DNA from: Bacillus sp. 1NLA3E
GTDB taxonomy: Bacteria > Bacillota > Bacilli > Bacillales > Cytobacillaceae
NCBI RefSeq assembly: GCF_000242895.2
Contig: NC_021171.1
Span: 3,816,001 to 3,880,000 of the forward strand
Reading direction: 5' to 3'
Length of the DNA stretch: 64,000 bases
Made by a program: the position numbers and the translations under genes. Shown here piece by piece: positions 26,670 through 35,441 of the stretch (its first letter is position 1; each line of letters opens with the position of its first letter). The notes below the pieces were generated by a model. The model did not search any database, had not been told where the DNA came from, and worked only from the letters and a program-made list of their open reading frames with translations.

Positions 26670-27458
26670 TCATTTATTTGATTGATTTTTCATCCAATTC
26701 GTTAGATCTTTTACGATTTGTCGATTTATTAACGGTGGGAAATAATGAGTGAACTCCTTAAAGTACCAACATGTAACGGGTTTTTGGTACTCATTTAAAC
26801 GTTGCTGTAGGCGAAAAGCATGTTCGACCGAGACATTTGTGTCTTGGCAGCCGTGAATAATTAACACTGGTGATTGCAGCCGATTCAATTGATACAATGG
26901 TGTTCGATAACGGTATCTTTCGGGATATTTGCTAGGTGTCCCGCCAATAACCCGTTTCATCATTCTCCGCAAATCTTCTCGTTCATAATAGGTTAACTCC
27001 ATATCACTCACACCGCCCCAAGTTACGAGTGACACCGCTTCAGGGAATTGAATCGCAGTCTGCAGGGCCATAACACCTCCACGCGAAAAGCCAAAGATAT
27101 GGATATTTTTCACTTGAGGGTGATTTTTCAACACCGAATAAGCCGCAAAAGCATCATGGCGGTCTTCACCGCCAAAATCCTCGCTTCCTTCTCCCCCTTG
27201 ATTCCCCCGGTAAAATGGCGCAAACACAATAAATCCTTCTGCTGCAAACTGACAAATTCGAGCTGCTCTTACTTTTCCAACATTTCTAATTCCTCCTCTT
27301 AAATACAAAAAACCTTCATAAACTGCAGCCCTTTTTGGCTCAGCCAATAACCCTTTTACTCTTAGCCCCTGTGAATAGTAGGTAACAATCGTTAAAGAGA
27401 TGTTTGAATTTGGGGAGGGGTATCTCCATTTTGATAAAATAGTTCCTTCTTTTTCCAT
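26670..27458 (-). CDS. ytmA: Prolyl-oligopeptidase-type hydrolase YtmA
   Basis: A 262-residue S9-like alpha/beta hydrolase. The nucleophile elbow is GFSRGG, Asp is in IHGCQDTNV and His in FTHYFPP. LYLRGGIRNVG and APFYRGNQGGEG match the oxyanion part of the S9 family. The start at 27458 follows AAAGGAG; the longer frame from 27530 lacks a site. The substrate is unknown, and there is no N-terminal propeller domain, so a small ester or peptide is more likely than a protein. Confidence 0.85.
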   Translation of the reverse strand: MEKEGTILSKWRYPSPNSNISLTIVTYYSQGLRVKGLLAEPKRAAVYEGFLYLRGGIRNVGKVRAARICQFAAEGFIVFAPFYRGNQGGEGSEDFGGEDRHDAFAAYSVLKNHPQVKNIHIFGFSRGGVMALQTAIQFPEAVSLVTWGGVSDMELTYYEREDLRRMMKRVIGGTPSKYPERYRYRTPLYQLNRLQSPVLIIHGCQDTNVSVEHAFRLQQRLNEYQKPVTCWYFKEFTHYFPPLINRQIVKDLTNWMKNQSNK

Positions 27459-27554
27459 AGTTAGGATTTCTCCTTTCATAAAAAGGCTATAGGCATTCAC
27501 ACATTTTTTTGTTTTTTCATACGATATCACAAGTTTAAACCCTTCATTTTTTAA

Positions 27555-27739
27555 GGCACTGTTAACCTAGAATGTTGATTTCCGTTCCAGGCACTCGCTT
27601 TCCGCTAGGCGAACAGTGAGCCTCCTCGGCGCTTAAGCGCCTGTGGGGTCTCACCTGTCCCGCTGCTCCCGCAGGAGTCTTCGCTGTATCCGCTCCAATC
27701 AACATTGTGCAAAAATCAACATTGTGCTTTAACACAACC
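27555..27739 (-). repeat. MITE-like repeat, copy B (185 bp)
   Basis: Reverse orientation copy with ends GGCACTGTTAACC and GGTTGTGTTAACACAACC-type right end (GTTGTGTTAAAG on the minus strand). Flanks are identical octamers TTTTTTAA at 27547-27554 and 27740-27747, an 8/8 target duplication. It ends 30 bp before the ATG of the ytlA gene, so the leader of that operon now starts inside or beyond the repeat. Confidence 0.85.
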
Positions 27740-27769
27740 TTTTTTAATAAATGAATAGGAGGCATTAAA

Positions 27770-28783
27770 ATGAAATACTTAAACAAATTTTGGCTTACTT
27801 TGCTGATGGTCGCCGTGCTCATAATCCCATTAGTAGCTTGTAACAATACCAATACAAAAACTACCAAAAGGCTTGAAAAAGTTAGGGTTGCTGAGGTGAC
27901 GCGCTCGTTGTTTTATGCCCCACAATATGTGGCGCTGGAAAAGGGTTTCTTTAAGGATGAAGGCCTAGATGTTTCGCTCACCACAACTTTTGGTGGTGAT
28001 AAAACGATGACCACCCTCATTTCAGATGGCGCAGATATTGCGTTGGTTGGATCAGAGACATCGATTTATGTTTATGCACAGGGATCAAATGACCCAGTCA
28101 TCAATTTTGCACAATTGACTCAAACCGATGGCACCTTCCTTGTTTCGCGAAAGAAAATCAACAATTTTTCGTGGGATCTGTTAAAAGGAAGTACCTTCTT
28201 AGGGCAACGAAAGGGCGGAATGCCACAAATGGTGGGTGAATTCGTGCTGAAACAACAAGGGATTGACCCGCAAAACGATTTAAATTTAATTCAGAACGTC
28301 GACTTTGCAAATATTGCCAATGCATTTGCGTCAGGAACAGGTGATTATGTGCAATTGTTTGAGCCCACTGCTAGTGTATTTGAAAAAGAGGGGAAAGGAC
28401 ATATTGTTGCCTCCTTTGGATCAGAATCTGGCCATGTACCCTACACAACCTTCATGGCAAAACAAAGCTATATGAAGAGGAACAAAGATACGGTAGAAAA
28501 GTTCACTCGCGCCATTTATCGAGCACAACAGTGGGTAAATACCCATAGCTCAAAAGAAATTGCCACCACAATCCAATCCTATTTTCCAGACATTGATTTA
28601 GGAATCCTTGAAATGTCGATTGACCGTTATAAAACCCAAGGCTCATTTGCAACAGATCCAATCCTAGATAAAAAGGAATGGAATAATCTACAAAATATTA
28701 TGAGTGAATCAGGTGAACTTTCTAAAAAAGTTAATTATAAAACGTTAGTTAATACAGCCATTGCTGAAAAAACCATTAAATAA
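27770..28783 (+). CDS. ytlA: ABC transporter solute-binding lipoprotein (NMT1/THI5-like)
   Basis: A 337-residue lipoprotein with signal sequence and lipobox LVAC (Cys24), then an SsuA/THI5-like bilobal binding fold (FYAPQYVALEKGFFKDEGLDV). Proteins of this fold bind pyrimidine, taurine or sulfonate ligands; the actual ligand cannot be read from sequence. AGGAGG lies 7 bases before the ATG. The first gene of ytlACD; the MITE copy B stands between it and its original upstream DNA. Confidence 0.88.
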   Translation: MKYLNKFWLTLLMVAVLIIPLVACNNTNTKTTKRLEKVRVAEVTRSLFYAPQYVALEKGFFKDEGLDVSLTTTFGGDKTMTTLISDGADIALVGSETSIYVYAQGSNDPVINFAQLTQTDGTFLVSRKKINNFSWDLLKGSTFLGQRKGGMPQMVGEFVLKQQGIDPQNDLNLIQNVDFANIANAFASGTGDYVQLFEPTASVFEKEGKGHIVASFGSESGHVPYTTFMAKQSYMKRNKDTVEKFTRAIYRAQQWVNTHSSKEIATTIQSYFPDIDLGILEMSIDRYKTQGSFATDPILDKKEWNNLQNIMSESGELSKKVNYKTLVNTAIAEKTIK

Positions 28784-28810
28784 ATCATCGTAAGAGGAGG
28801 CCGATTTATC

Positions 28811-29611
28811 ATGACATTTTTAAAAATAAACAACATTCACCATACCTATTTTACTAAAACATCGGCTATAACTGCCCTCTCCAATATTTCGCTTGAGGTT
28901 AAGGAAGGAGAGTTTATCTCTTTTCTTGGACCAAGCGGCTGTGGAAAGACCACGTTACTTTCCGTTATTGCCGGCTTGATAGACCCTACATCAGGATCAG
29001 TAACCTTAGAGGATATGCCCGTCAAAAAGGCAGGAAATCGAATTGGCTATATGCTCCAACAAGATTATTTATTTCCATGGAAGACCATTATTGAAAACAT
29101 ATTAATTGGATTAAAACTAACCAATCGCCTAACACCGGAAAATGAGGAATATGCCTTAAGCCTGCTTGATCAAATGGGGCTTAAAGGCGTTGAATCACAA
29201 TATCCAAAACAATTATCTGGTGGAATGCGTCAGCGGGTTGCTTTAGTTAGAACACTCGCTATGGAACCAAAACTGTTAATGCTCGATGAGCCCTTTTCCG
29301 CCTTGGATTACCAGACAAAGCTAAGGCTAGAAAACTTGGTATCTAAGACGCTATCCTCATTTGGCAAGACCGCTATCCTTGTTACACATGATATCGGCGA
29401 GGCAATCGTTATGAGTGACCGGATTTATTTATTATCTTCCCAACCAGGGAGTCTGTTTAAAATATTTGATGTCCCAGATGAACTCAAAAGTTTAACTCCC
29501 TTTAATACAAGAAATCATGAAACATACCCCGCCCTGTTCCAAACAATTTGGAAGGAGTTGGAATCCCTTGAAGCATCTACCCCAGTCAAACATCAACCTT
29601 CTACACCATAA
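28811..29611 (+). CDS. ytlC: ABC transporter ATP-binding protein
   Basis: A 266-residue ATPase with Walker [10 protein letters not shown] (residues 43-51), Q-loop LQQDYLFPW, signature LSGGMRQR, Walker B LLMLDEPF and switch His in VTHDIGEA. It belongs to the SsuB/TauB/ThiZ-like group. It pairs with the solute-binding protein upstream and the permease downstream, whose start lies inside its coding end. Confidence 0.93.
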   Translation: MTFLKINNIHHTYFTKTSAITALSNISLEVKEGEFISFLGPSGCGKTTLLSVIAGLIDPTSGSVTLEDMPVKKAGNRIGYMLQQDYLFPWKTIIENILIGLKLTNRLTPENEEYALSLLDQMGLKGVESQYPKQLSGGMRQRVALVRTLAMEPKLLMLDEPFSALDYQTKLRLENLVSKTLSSFGKTAILVTHDIGEAIVMSDRIYLLSSQPGSLFKIFDVPDELKSLTPFNTRNHETYPALFQTIWKELESLEASTPVKHQPSTP

Positions 29612-30377
29612 TTATATCCAATCACTAAAACGGGAAAAAAACTGGGTCCGATTTTACCAGCTTATCATTTTCTTCGTATTTTTCTCAGGATGGGAATTAG
29701 CAAGTCGAAAGCTATGGATTGATCCATTAATCTTTAGCTCTCCATCAAAAATATATCTATTATTTATTGAAAAAATGGCAGATGGCTCCTTACTTACTAA
29801 TATCGGTGTGACGCTGACTGAAACGGTATTTGGATTTATTCTAGGAACACTGCTTGGTACCATCTTAGCCTCAATTCTATGGTGGTCCCCACAGGTTTCA
29901 AAAATACTTGATCCCTATTTAGTCATATTAAATGCGATGCCAAAGGTTGCACTTGGTCCGATTCTCATCGTTGCTTTAGGACCCGGATTTACATCAATCA
30001 TTTCAATGGGCGCCATCATCTCTATCATCATTACGGCCATTGTGGTTTACACGTCTTTTAAAGAAGTGGACCCTAATTATCTCAAGGTATTACAAACACT
30101 AGGAGCAACAAGAATTCAAAGCTTTTGGGAGGTAATTTTACCCGCGTCGTTTCCAACCATTATTTCAACTCTTAAGGTCAATGTGGGCCTATCATGGGTC
30201 GGCGTGATGGTTGGTGAATTCCTCGTTTCGTCAAAAGGACTTGGCTATATGGTCGTTTATGGATTCCAAGTCTTTAACTTTACACTTGTCTTACTGTCAC
30301 TCCTGATTATCGCCGTGTTTGCCACGTTGATGTATCAATTGGTATCCTTATTAGAAAAAAAGATCATAAAAAACTGA
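29568..30377 (+). CDS. ytlD: ABC transporter permease
   Basis: A 269-residue membrane permease with six hydrophobic helices and the cytoplasmic EAA loop ([20 protein letters not shown], about residue 180). The TTG at 29568 is chosen because AAGGAG lies 10 bases before it and the length matches B. subtilis YtlD. The first formal start (29517) would overlap ytlC by 95 bp, while this one overlaps by 44 bp and suggests coupled translation. Confidence 0.88.
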   Translation: MKHLPQSNINLLHHNYIQSLKREKNWVRFYQLIIFFVFFSGWELASRKLWIDPLIFSSPSKIYLLFIEKMADGSLLTNIGVTLTETVFGFILGTLLGTILASILWWSPQVSKILDPYLVILNAMPKVALGPILIVALGPGFTSIISMGAIISIIITAIVVYTSFKEVDPNYLKVLQTLGATRIQSFWEVILPASFPTIISTLKVNVGLSWVGVMVGEFLVSSKGLGYMVVYGFQVFNFTLVLLSLLIIAVFATLMYQLVSLLEKKIIKN

Positions 30378-30387
30378 AAATAATTTC

Positions 30388-30408
30388 GACAAGGACTACA
30401 ACCTTGTC
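30388..30408 (+). terminator. ytlACD terminator
   Basis: GACAAGG and its complement around 7 bases followed by TATTTTT, 10 bp after the permease stop. Confidence 0.75.
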
Positions 30409-30511
30409 TATTTTTAAAAAATTTGGCTCTGTTAAACTAGAATGTTGATTTCCGTTCCAGGCGTTTCGCGCACCTTAGGGGCGGGCGGTGAGCCTCCTCG
30501 GCGCTAAAGCG

Positions 30512-32201
30512 GAGGCCACTGAAAAACATACGATTTTTACGTCTGTAAATAAATTTTGGTACAAAAAAGGCAATTTATCGTCTGTTTTTGGACGAAAAAT
30601 TGCCCTTTTCCTTATCTTTTTTTATTCTTTTTCATTGAGGAGTTTTAGTATTCGTTTAAGGTTGACAGCGAATATCGCTGTAGCTCCCTGAATCTTCATG
30701 CCTAATAGACCCGCAGATGATGCAATATCATACCCGTGTCTATGTTTCAACTCACTATTTTTCGCTTCAATTTTATAGCGAGATTTCGCTAACTCTTTAA
30801 ATTCTTCTGTGTTTTGAAATGCCTCCTGATCGGCATGTTCTGTTGATTTGATTGTCACAGAATAAGATTTACTTTTCGCTCCTTCTTTATAACAGCCATC
30901 ATGAAAAGGGCACACTTTACATTTTTCAATATCAAAAAAGTACTTGATTCTAGGGTTTTTATCTTGTCCCTTTCGTCCTTCATATTTCCTTCTATTAGCC
31001 ATATGCCCTGCTTTACATACATACATTCCTGCATCTTTATTAAATTCAAACTCTTCTTCTTTTGTGCGTCTGCCATGTGTAATATGCGGATGTAATTTGG
31101 AAACAAGTGCTAATTCATTTTCTTTCGCGAATCGAATATTATCTTTCTCAGAGTAGGCTGTATCTCCAATGATTTTGTCAATTTTCATTCCAGTTGCTTG
31201 GCTTTTTTTTGTTAAATCCCGCAGATATTTTCCATCACTTTTTTCACCTGTTGTCATAACTGCCGCTGTAATAATCCGTTCATTAGCCATCGCGTAATGC
31301 GTTTTGAACCCAAAAAAAGAAGAGTCCTCTGTTTTGTGTCCGACCCGTGCGTCTGGATCATTTGAATAGCTAAGTTGTTCTGTATAATCTTCTACGATCT
31401 CTTTTAGAACATTTAATTTTTCTTTGACCGCAGGTACCTTAGCGATTTGTGGTTCTTTTTCGACAACAGTAATGATTCGACGACAATAATCTAATTCATC
31501 GGTTACTTCAACAGAAGTTGTTTTCGCAGGGAATTTTTCCTTCATGGATTCATCAATTCGATACACGGCTTTTCGAACATTTTTCGCTTTCTCTTGTAAA
31601 AATTCCTTCGGAGATTTTTGGTTATAACGCGCTTTCGTATGTGTGGAATCCACGATAATGGTTTTACTTTTTATGATTTCTTTTTCCAGAGCAATCTCAA
31701 CTGTTTTGCCAATGAGCAAATCTAATAAATCCTCATCTTGAAGACGGAGTTTACGAAATTTCGTTAAGGAACTAGGATCAATCACGGAATCTTCTGGTGC
31801 CATATCCAGGAAATATTTAAACGACATATCATATATTGAACGTTCTACTACATCCACATCAGATAGATCAAATATCGATTTTAGTAATAAATATTTGAAC
31901 ATGCGAATCGGTGAAATGGCATTTCGACCGTTATCAAGACAATATTTCGTTTTTAATTCTTCGAGAATAAATGAAAAGTCCACTAGTTCATTGATTTGGC
32001 GAAGCATATTACTTTTTGGCACAACTATTTCGTAGATTGCCATGAATGGGCTAAGATTAAGTGTTTCTTGATTGGAAATCATCGGGATATCACCTACATA
32101 CATTTAATATCGTTATTATAAGGCAAAAAGACAGTTGAAAGTTTGGTTTAATCAAACTTTCAACTGCCTAAATTAAAAACTTGGACTTTTTCAGTGGCCT
32201 C
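30512..32201 (-). mobile_element. IS1182-type insertion sequence, 1690 bp
   Basis: Perfect 15-bp terminal inverted repeats GAGGCCACTGAAAAA at 30512 and 32201. Direct 9-bp duplications GCTAAAGCG flank it (30503-30511 and 32202-32210). It has one intact transposase gene. The target is the palindrome GGCGCTAAAGCGCC in the core of repeat copy C, so the IS is younger than the repeat. Confidence 0.93.
30622..32082 (-). CDS. IS1182-family transposase
   Basis: A 486-residue DDE transposase without internal stops. Its parts are an N-terminal DUF772-like domain (RMFKYLLLKSIFDLSDVDVV), first catalytic Asp in IIVDSTHTKA, second in GDTAYSE, a four-Cys cluster region (CKVCPFHDGC) and a C-terminal Glu region (RYKIEAKNSELKHRHGYD). 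The start MISNQETLNL at 32082 has a TAGGTGAT site; an ATG 21 bp earlier is possible. The intact frame and perfect IS ends suggest a recent, possibly active copy. Confidence 0.95.
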   Translation of the reverse strand: MISNQETLNLSPFMAIYEIVVPKSNMLRQINELVDFSFILEELKTKYCLDNGRNAISPIRMFKYLLLKSIFDLSDVDVVERSIYDMSFKYFLDMAPEDSVIDPSSLTKFRKLRLQDEDLLDLLIGKTVEIALEKEIIKSKTIIVDSTHTKARYNQKSPKEFLQEKAKNVRKAVYRIDESMKEKFPAKTTSVEVTDELDYCRRIITVVEKEPQIAKVPAVKEKLNVLKEIVEDYTEQLSYSNDPDARVGHKTEDSSFFGFKTHYAMANERIITAAVMTTGEKSDGKYLRDLTKKSQATGMKIDKIIGDTAYSEKDNIRFAKENELALVSKLHPHITHGRRTKEEEFEFNKDAGMYVCKAGHMANRRKYEGRKGQDKNPRIKYFFDIEKCKVCPFHDGCYKEGAKSKSYSVTIKSTEHADQEAFQNTEEFKELAKSRYKIEAKNSELKHRHGYDIASSAGLLGMKIQGATAIFAVNLKRILKLLNEKE

Positions 32202-32310
32202 GCTAAAGCGCCTGCGGGGTCTCACCTGTCCCGCTGCTCCCGCAGGAGTCTTCGCGCCTTCCACTCCAATCAACATTGTGCAAAAAATCAACATTGAGCT
32301 TTAACACAGC

Positions 32311-32781
32311 CTAAAATTTTAATTGAGCTAGTTGTTCCAAGCTGTTTTTAATCACATCATCTTTCATAATAAAACTATATTTTTCTTGAAAACGGGCATC
32401 AAGGATATTGTCATCTTCAAAAACTGGGCCATTTGTCTCCATATAATTATTCTTATCAACCAAATCCACGACACTACCATAGAAAATGGTCTTCACAAAA
32501 CTGGTTGACCCATTGGAAACTTCATATTCCCCAAGTGGAAAAAAAGTATCCAACACACCACCTGTTTCTTCATACACCTCTCTCAATGCTGCTTGTTCTG
32601 GATTTTCTCCTGGTTCTATTTTCCCTCCAGGAAATTCCCAGCCCCGCTCTTTATGTGAGGTTAACAACCACTTATTATGATAACGGCAAATCACGATCAC
32701 ATGCCTACTAACTTCTGAAAAAGCATTTAGCCTAAAGGCCAATCGCACTGTACACCCATTATGATCAAAAAATTGATCCAA
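32311..32781 (-). CDS. ytkD: Nudix hydrolase YtkD
   Basis: A 156-residue Nudix protein with the full box GGKIEPGENPEQAALREVYEETGG (residues 54-77; first part GGKIEPGE, last REVYEETGG). YtkD of B. subtilis removes 8-oxo-dGTP and hydrolyses NTPs. The C-terminus ends in AQLKF, shorter than I expect for the family. The final G of its TAG stop is the first base of repeat copy C, so the insertion made this stop codon. The remaining enzyme core is complete. Confidence 0.9.
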   Translation of the reverse strand: MDQFFDHNGCTVRLAFRLNAFSEVSRHVIVICRYHNKWLLTSHKERGWEFPGGKIEPGENPEQAALREVYEETGGVLDTFFPLGEYEVSNGSTSFVKTIFYGSVVDLVDKNNYMETNGPVFEDDNILDARFQEKYSFIMKDDVIKNSLEQLAQLKF

Positions 32782-32879
32782 TTTAATTCCCCCTGCTCGT
32801 ATCTCCTAGTATCTATTTTACAATAGGAACGTATAAGCGGGAAATAAGAACGGGGCAAGTTGCATAGTTTATTCCACAG

Positions 32880-33203
32880 CTAGGTCAGGTCTGGCAGAAT
32901 CCCGATTGAGCGAATATGTTGTTTTGCCTCTTCATCACCGAGATCATAAATCAGTTTGTAAATTTTTTCTGTCGTTTTATCATAAGCATCATTTTCTCGA
33001 TCATAATGGTATTGAACATAAGGAACATGTGCACGAAAAAAATTTTGCCATTCGGTCGAATAGTTTTGATCAAAATATTCTCTTAACTGAATTATTTCAT
33101 CGTCAGTCGCGGTAATTTTAAAATTCCAAGGTGAATCAGTTGCACTTTGCATTATTTCTCCGGTTCCAAGTGCGATATAATAGGTCTTTTTATTTAATGG
33201 CAT
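32880..33203 (-). CDS. Conserved hypothetical protein
   Basis: A 107-residue soluble, Asp/Glu/Tyr-rich protein (MPLNKKTYYIALGTGEIMQ...). The start at 33203 has AAAGG upstream, unlike the longer frame from 33245. It has no membrane segment and no Cys. It may be a small Bacillaceae-specific protein; I recall similar sequences of unknown function only. Confidence 0.7.
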   Translation of the reverse strand: MPLNKKTYYIALGTGEIMQSATDSPWNFKITATDDEIIQLREYFDQNYSTEWQNFFRAHVPYVQYHYDRENDAYDKTTEKIYKLIYDLGDEEAKQHIRSIGILPDLT

Positions 33204-33462
33204 CCTTTTCATCCCTTTCGATTCATTGCTTATCGTTTCCCACATATTCCTTTAGATTATTCCTAAAGTTTTTCCACGCCCTTAAAAGAGGGAAATTTTT
33301 CTTTTTTATTGAGTTACAAAACTAACACCTGCATATGGTTTTAGGGTAAACTAAAATTATATAGAGACGGGGTAGGAATAAATCCTTTATTCAGAGGGAT
33401 TTATTAAGAAGGATTAACATAAAATGATTATTAACTTACTGAAAGAAACGGAGGTGTTGAAA

Positions 33463-33720
33463 GTGAAGTTAGTGGATGAACTATTTGAATTATACCGTAA
33501 TAAATTAACCGGAGACGATGAAGATATCGATATGCTTGCATTTGCTATTTTAGAAGAAATGAGCAGAGATGACATATTACAATTAATCCATGATCTTTCT
33601 ACACAGGAGATATACAACTTAGTTGGTGTTTATTTAATCGAAAGTCTTAAAGAAAAATTCGCCCAAGAAGAGTATGGACAACACCGTCCACAAACCAATT
33701 TGCCACGGAATATTCATTAA
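33463..33720 (+). CDS. DUF6154-like small protein
   Basis: An 85-residue acidic helical protein (VKLVDELFELYRNKLTGDDED...). The GTG at 33463 follows GGAGGTG with 7-base spacing, better than an ATG 39 bp upstream. It ends in QHRPQTNLPRNIH. Family function is unknown. It converges with dps and shares a bidirectional terminator. Confidence 0.75.
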   Translation: MKLVDELFELYRNKLTGDDEDIDMLAFAILEEMSRDDILQLIHDLSTQEIYNLVGVYLIESLKEKFAQEEYGQHRPQTNLPRNIH

Positions 33721-33733
33721 TAAATACATAACA

Positions 33734-33759
33734 AAAGCTGGCAATTATTTGCCAGCTTT
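33734..33759. terminator. Bidirectional terminator between the small gene and dps
   Basis: An 11-bp perfect stem (AAAGCTGGCAA with its complement), 4-base loop, A/T-rich on both sides, between convergent genes. Confidence 0.8.
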
Positions 33760-33764
33760 CTTTA

Positions 33765-34202
33765 TTATCCCAAAAACGCTTGTAGCATCCACATATGTTT
33801 TAAAAGATTTTTCTGTATTCCCACTAATATGTCTGCTGTTCCTTGATCTTCTTCCTTTTCTGCTAGCCCAATTACCACTTTTAACTCATTTATTAAGAGT
33901 GAAAAATCTGCATAGATGGTTTTTACCATCTCTTGCTCACCTTCATTCCCTGTTGCTTCCTTAACAGTTGCTATTTCAAGGCATTCTTTGATGGTACCGA
34001 TTGGCTTTCCACCGATAGATAATAATCTCTCGGCCAGCTCGTCAATATATCCTGCAGCTTCATCATAAAACACTTCAAATTTTTCATGCAAAGTAAAGAA
34101 ATGATGCCCTTTAATAAACCAATGGTAATTATGTAATTTTACATATAATACCGTCCAATTGGCCACCTGTTTGTTTACATTTAGAATCAATTCAGTTGAC
34201 AT
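33765..34202 (-). CDS. dps: Dps-family ferritin-like DNA protection protein
   Basis: A 145-residue Dps/MrgA-type protein that stores iron and protects DNA in a 12-mer. Intersubunit ferroxidase residues are visible in NYHWFIKGHHFFTLHEKFE (His and Asp/Glu) and in DEAAGYIDELAERLL. The family length is 145-150 residues. In B. subtilis the corresponding gene (ytkB) sits at this place near luxS. Regulation by stress sigma factor or PerR is possible, but I did not find a clear box. Confidence 0.92.
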   Translation of the reverse strand: MSTELILNVNKQVANWTVLYVKLHNYHWFIKGHHFFTLHEKFEVFYDEAAGYIDELAERLLSIGGKPIGTIKECLEIATVKEATGNEGEQEMVKTIYADFSLLINELKVVIGLAEKEEDQGTADILVGIQKNLLKHMWMLQAFLG

Positions 34203-34328
34203 GTTATCATCCTCCCGAAACTATTATTCCCTTTATCAAGGAAATAAATCGAAGTATTTCGGGACGTAATCTTTCTCAAAAGTTCAAACTTTGTGATAAA
34301 ATAGCGAAGAATATGGGGAGGGGAAATA

Positions 34329-34496
34329 ATGCTAACTGTCATGGTGATTTCCATTATTATTGTATTTGTAGTCCTATTATTGGCTGTGTTAACTACTTCA
34401 AAAGCCTATTCCTTTAAGCATACGGTAGACCCGATCGATGAACTTCCAAACTTTGAAGACAATGAAAATCTAAAAAAAGCAGGGACTGACGATTAA
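34329..34496 (+). CDS. ytzI: YtzI-like small membrane protein
   Basis: A 55-residue protein with one N-terminal membrane helix (about residues 3-22) and an acidic tail after TTSKAYSFKHTVDP. GGGGAGGGG lies 6 bases before the ATG. Its size, motif and position between dps and luxS match YtzI of B. subtilis. Function unknown. Confidence 0.8.
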   Translation: MLTVMVISIIIVFVVLLLAVLTTSKAYSFKHTVDPIDELPNFEDNENLKKAGTDD

Positions 34497-34508
34497 CGTC
34501 AATCCCTG
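34480..34508 (+). terminator. ytzI terminator overlapping its end
   Basis: CAGGGACTGACG pairs with CGTCAATCCCTG (one mismatch), followed by TTTTTTTT. The stem includes the last codons of ytzI and faces the convergent luxS gene. Confidence 0.85.
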
Positions 34509-34530
34509 TTTTTTTTGATTACTCGTCTTT

Positions 34531-35004
34531 TTAGGCAAAAACTTCTTTTAAATTGGCTTTATCATGCTCTAACCAGAACTTCATTAAACGCTTGGCGCCT
34601 TCTAAGTCATGGAGCTTCGCTTGACCACATTGTCTTTCATTTGCTGCTGGGATGTCGGTAATTTCCATTGCATCCTTCATGGTATCTTCAAGTAAATTAA
34701 TAATTTCTTCAACTGTTGGTTCGCCACTAACGACTAGATAATAGCCAGTTTGGCATCCCATTGGTGAAATATCAATGATGTCAAAGTGATCGTACTTTTC
34801 TGAGTGCTTACGGATATTAAAAGCAAGTAAATGCTCTAATGTATGCATTGCTTCAGGCTTCATTGATTGTTTATTAGGTTGGCAAAAGCGGAGATCGTAT
34901 TTATTAACAACTCCGTCACTTCCCACTTTATGGACACCACAGTGTCTAACATAAGGGGCTACGACTGCATTATGATCTAAATCAAAACTTTCAACTGATG
35001 GCAT
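34531..35004 (-). CDS. luxS: S-ribosylhomocysteine lyase LuxS
   Basis: A 157-residue LuxS (EC 4.4.1.21) that splits S-ribosylhomocysteine into homocysteine and DPD, the AI-2 precursor. The metal site HTLEH lies near residue 54 and catalytic Cys is in [11 protein letters not shown] near residue 126. Length is standard. It completes recycling of SAM made by MetK in the same window. A single-gene unit with an AAGGAGTGAT site before the ATG. Confidence 0.97.
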   Translation of the reverse strand: MPSVESFDLDHNAVVAPYVRHCGVHKVGSDGVVNKYDLRFCQPNKQSMKPEAMHTLEHLLAFNIRKHSEKYDHFDIIDISPMGCQTGYYLVVSGEPTVEEIINLLEDTMKDAMEITDIPAANERQCGQAKLHDLEGAKRLMKFWLEHDKANLKEVFA

Positions 35005-35173
35005 GTTATCACTCCTTAATTATTCTTCACATTATCATACCTTAATTCCCTACTTTATTCATCAACAAAGAACGCAATGCTAAAACTGGACAATCGGTTT
35101 GCATCTTTAGACGAATAAAAAAATTTGTGCTATCGTTTATCTAAATCAAATGTTTTTGAAAGGGAGCTATTCC

Positions 35174-35428
35174 ATGCTATCAAAAATGGTGATTAAAATC
35201 ATCCGTTTTTACCAAATTGTCATTTCTCCATTAAAACCACCGTCTTGCCGGTTTTATCCTACTTGTTCCCATTATGGAATAGAAGCAGTTCAGCGGCATG
35301 GCGCAATAAAAGGCAGCTGGCTAACAATCAAACGAATCTTAAAATGCCAGCCGTTTCATCCTGGAGGAATGGATCCGGTTCCTCAAGAATGGCCAACTAG
35401 AAAAAAAGTGGTTGATAAAACGAAATAA
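35174..35428 (+). CDS. yidD: Membrane protein insertion efficiency factor YidD (YtjA)
   Basis: An 84-residue protein with an amphipathic N-terminus and the Cys-containing signature [15 protein letters not shown] and [13 protein letters not shown], typical of YidD/YtjA. It helps membrane protein insertion with YidC-type insertases. The start at 35174 has AAAGGGAG upstream. Overlap with a longer frame from 35150 is ignored for lack of a site. Confidence 0.92.
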   Translation: MLSKMVIKIIRFYQIVISPLKPPSCRFYPTCSHYGIEAVQRHGAIKGSWLTIKRILKCQPFHPGGMDPVPQEWPTRKKVVDKTK

Positions 35429-35441
35429 TTTAATAAATTTC

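Larger units (their letters stand above)
30425..32311 (-). repeat. MITE-like repeat, copy C, split by an IS
   Basis: The outer parts (30425-30511 and 32202-32311) join into a 188-bp element almost identical to copy A, with ends GGCTCTGTTAAAC and GGCTGTGTTAAAG. Flanks AAAAATTT (30417-30424) and TAAAATTT (32312-32319) match 7/8. The left flank abuts the ytlD terminator, and the right end supplies the last base of the ytkD stop codon. Confidence 0.85.

Noticed and set aside
27562-27867. 101-codon minus-strand frame across repeat copy B and into ytlA
   Set aside because: It is antisense to the lipoprotein start and built from repeat sequence, with no ribosome site.
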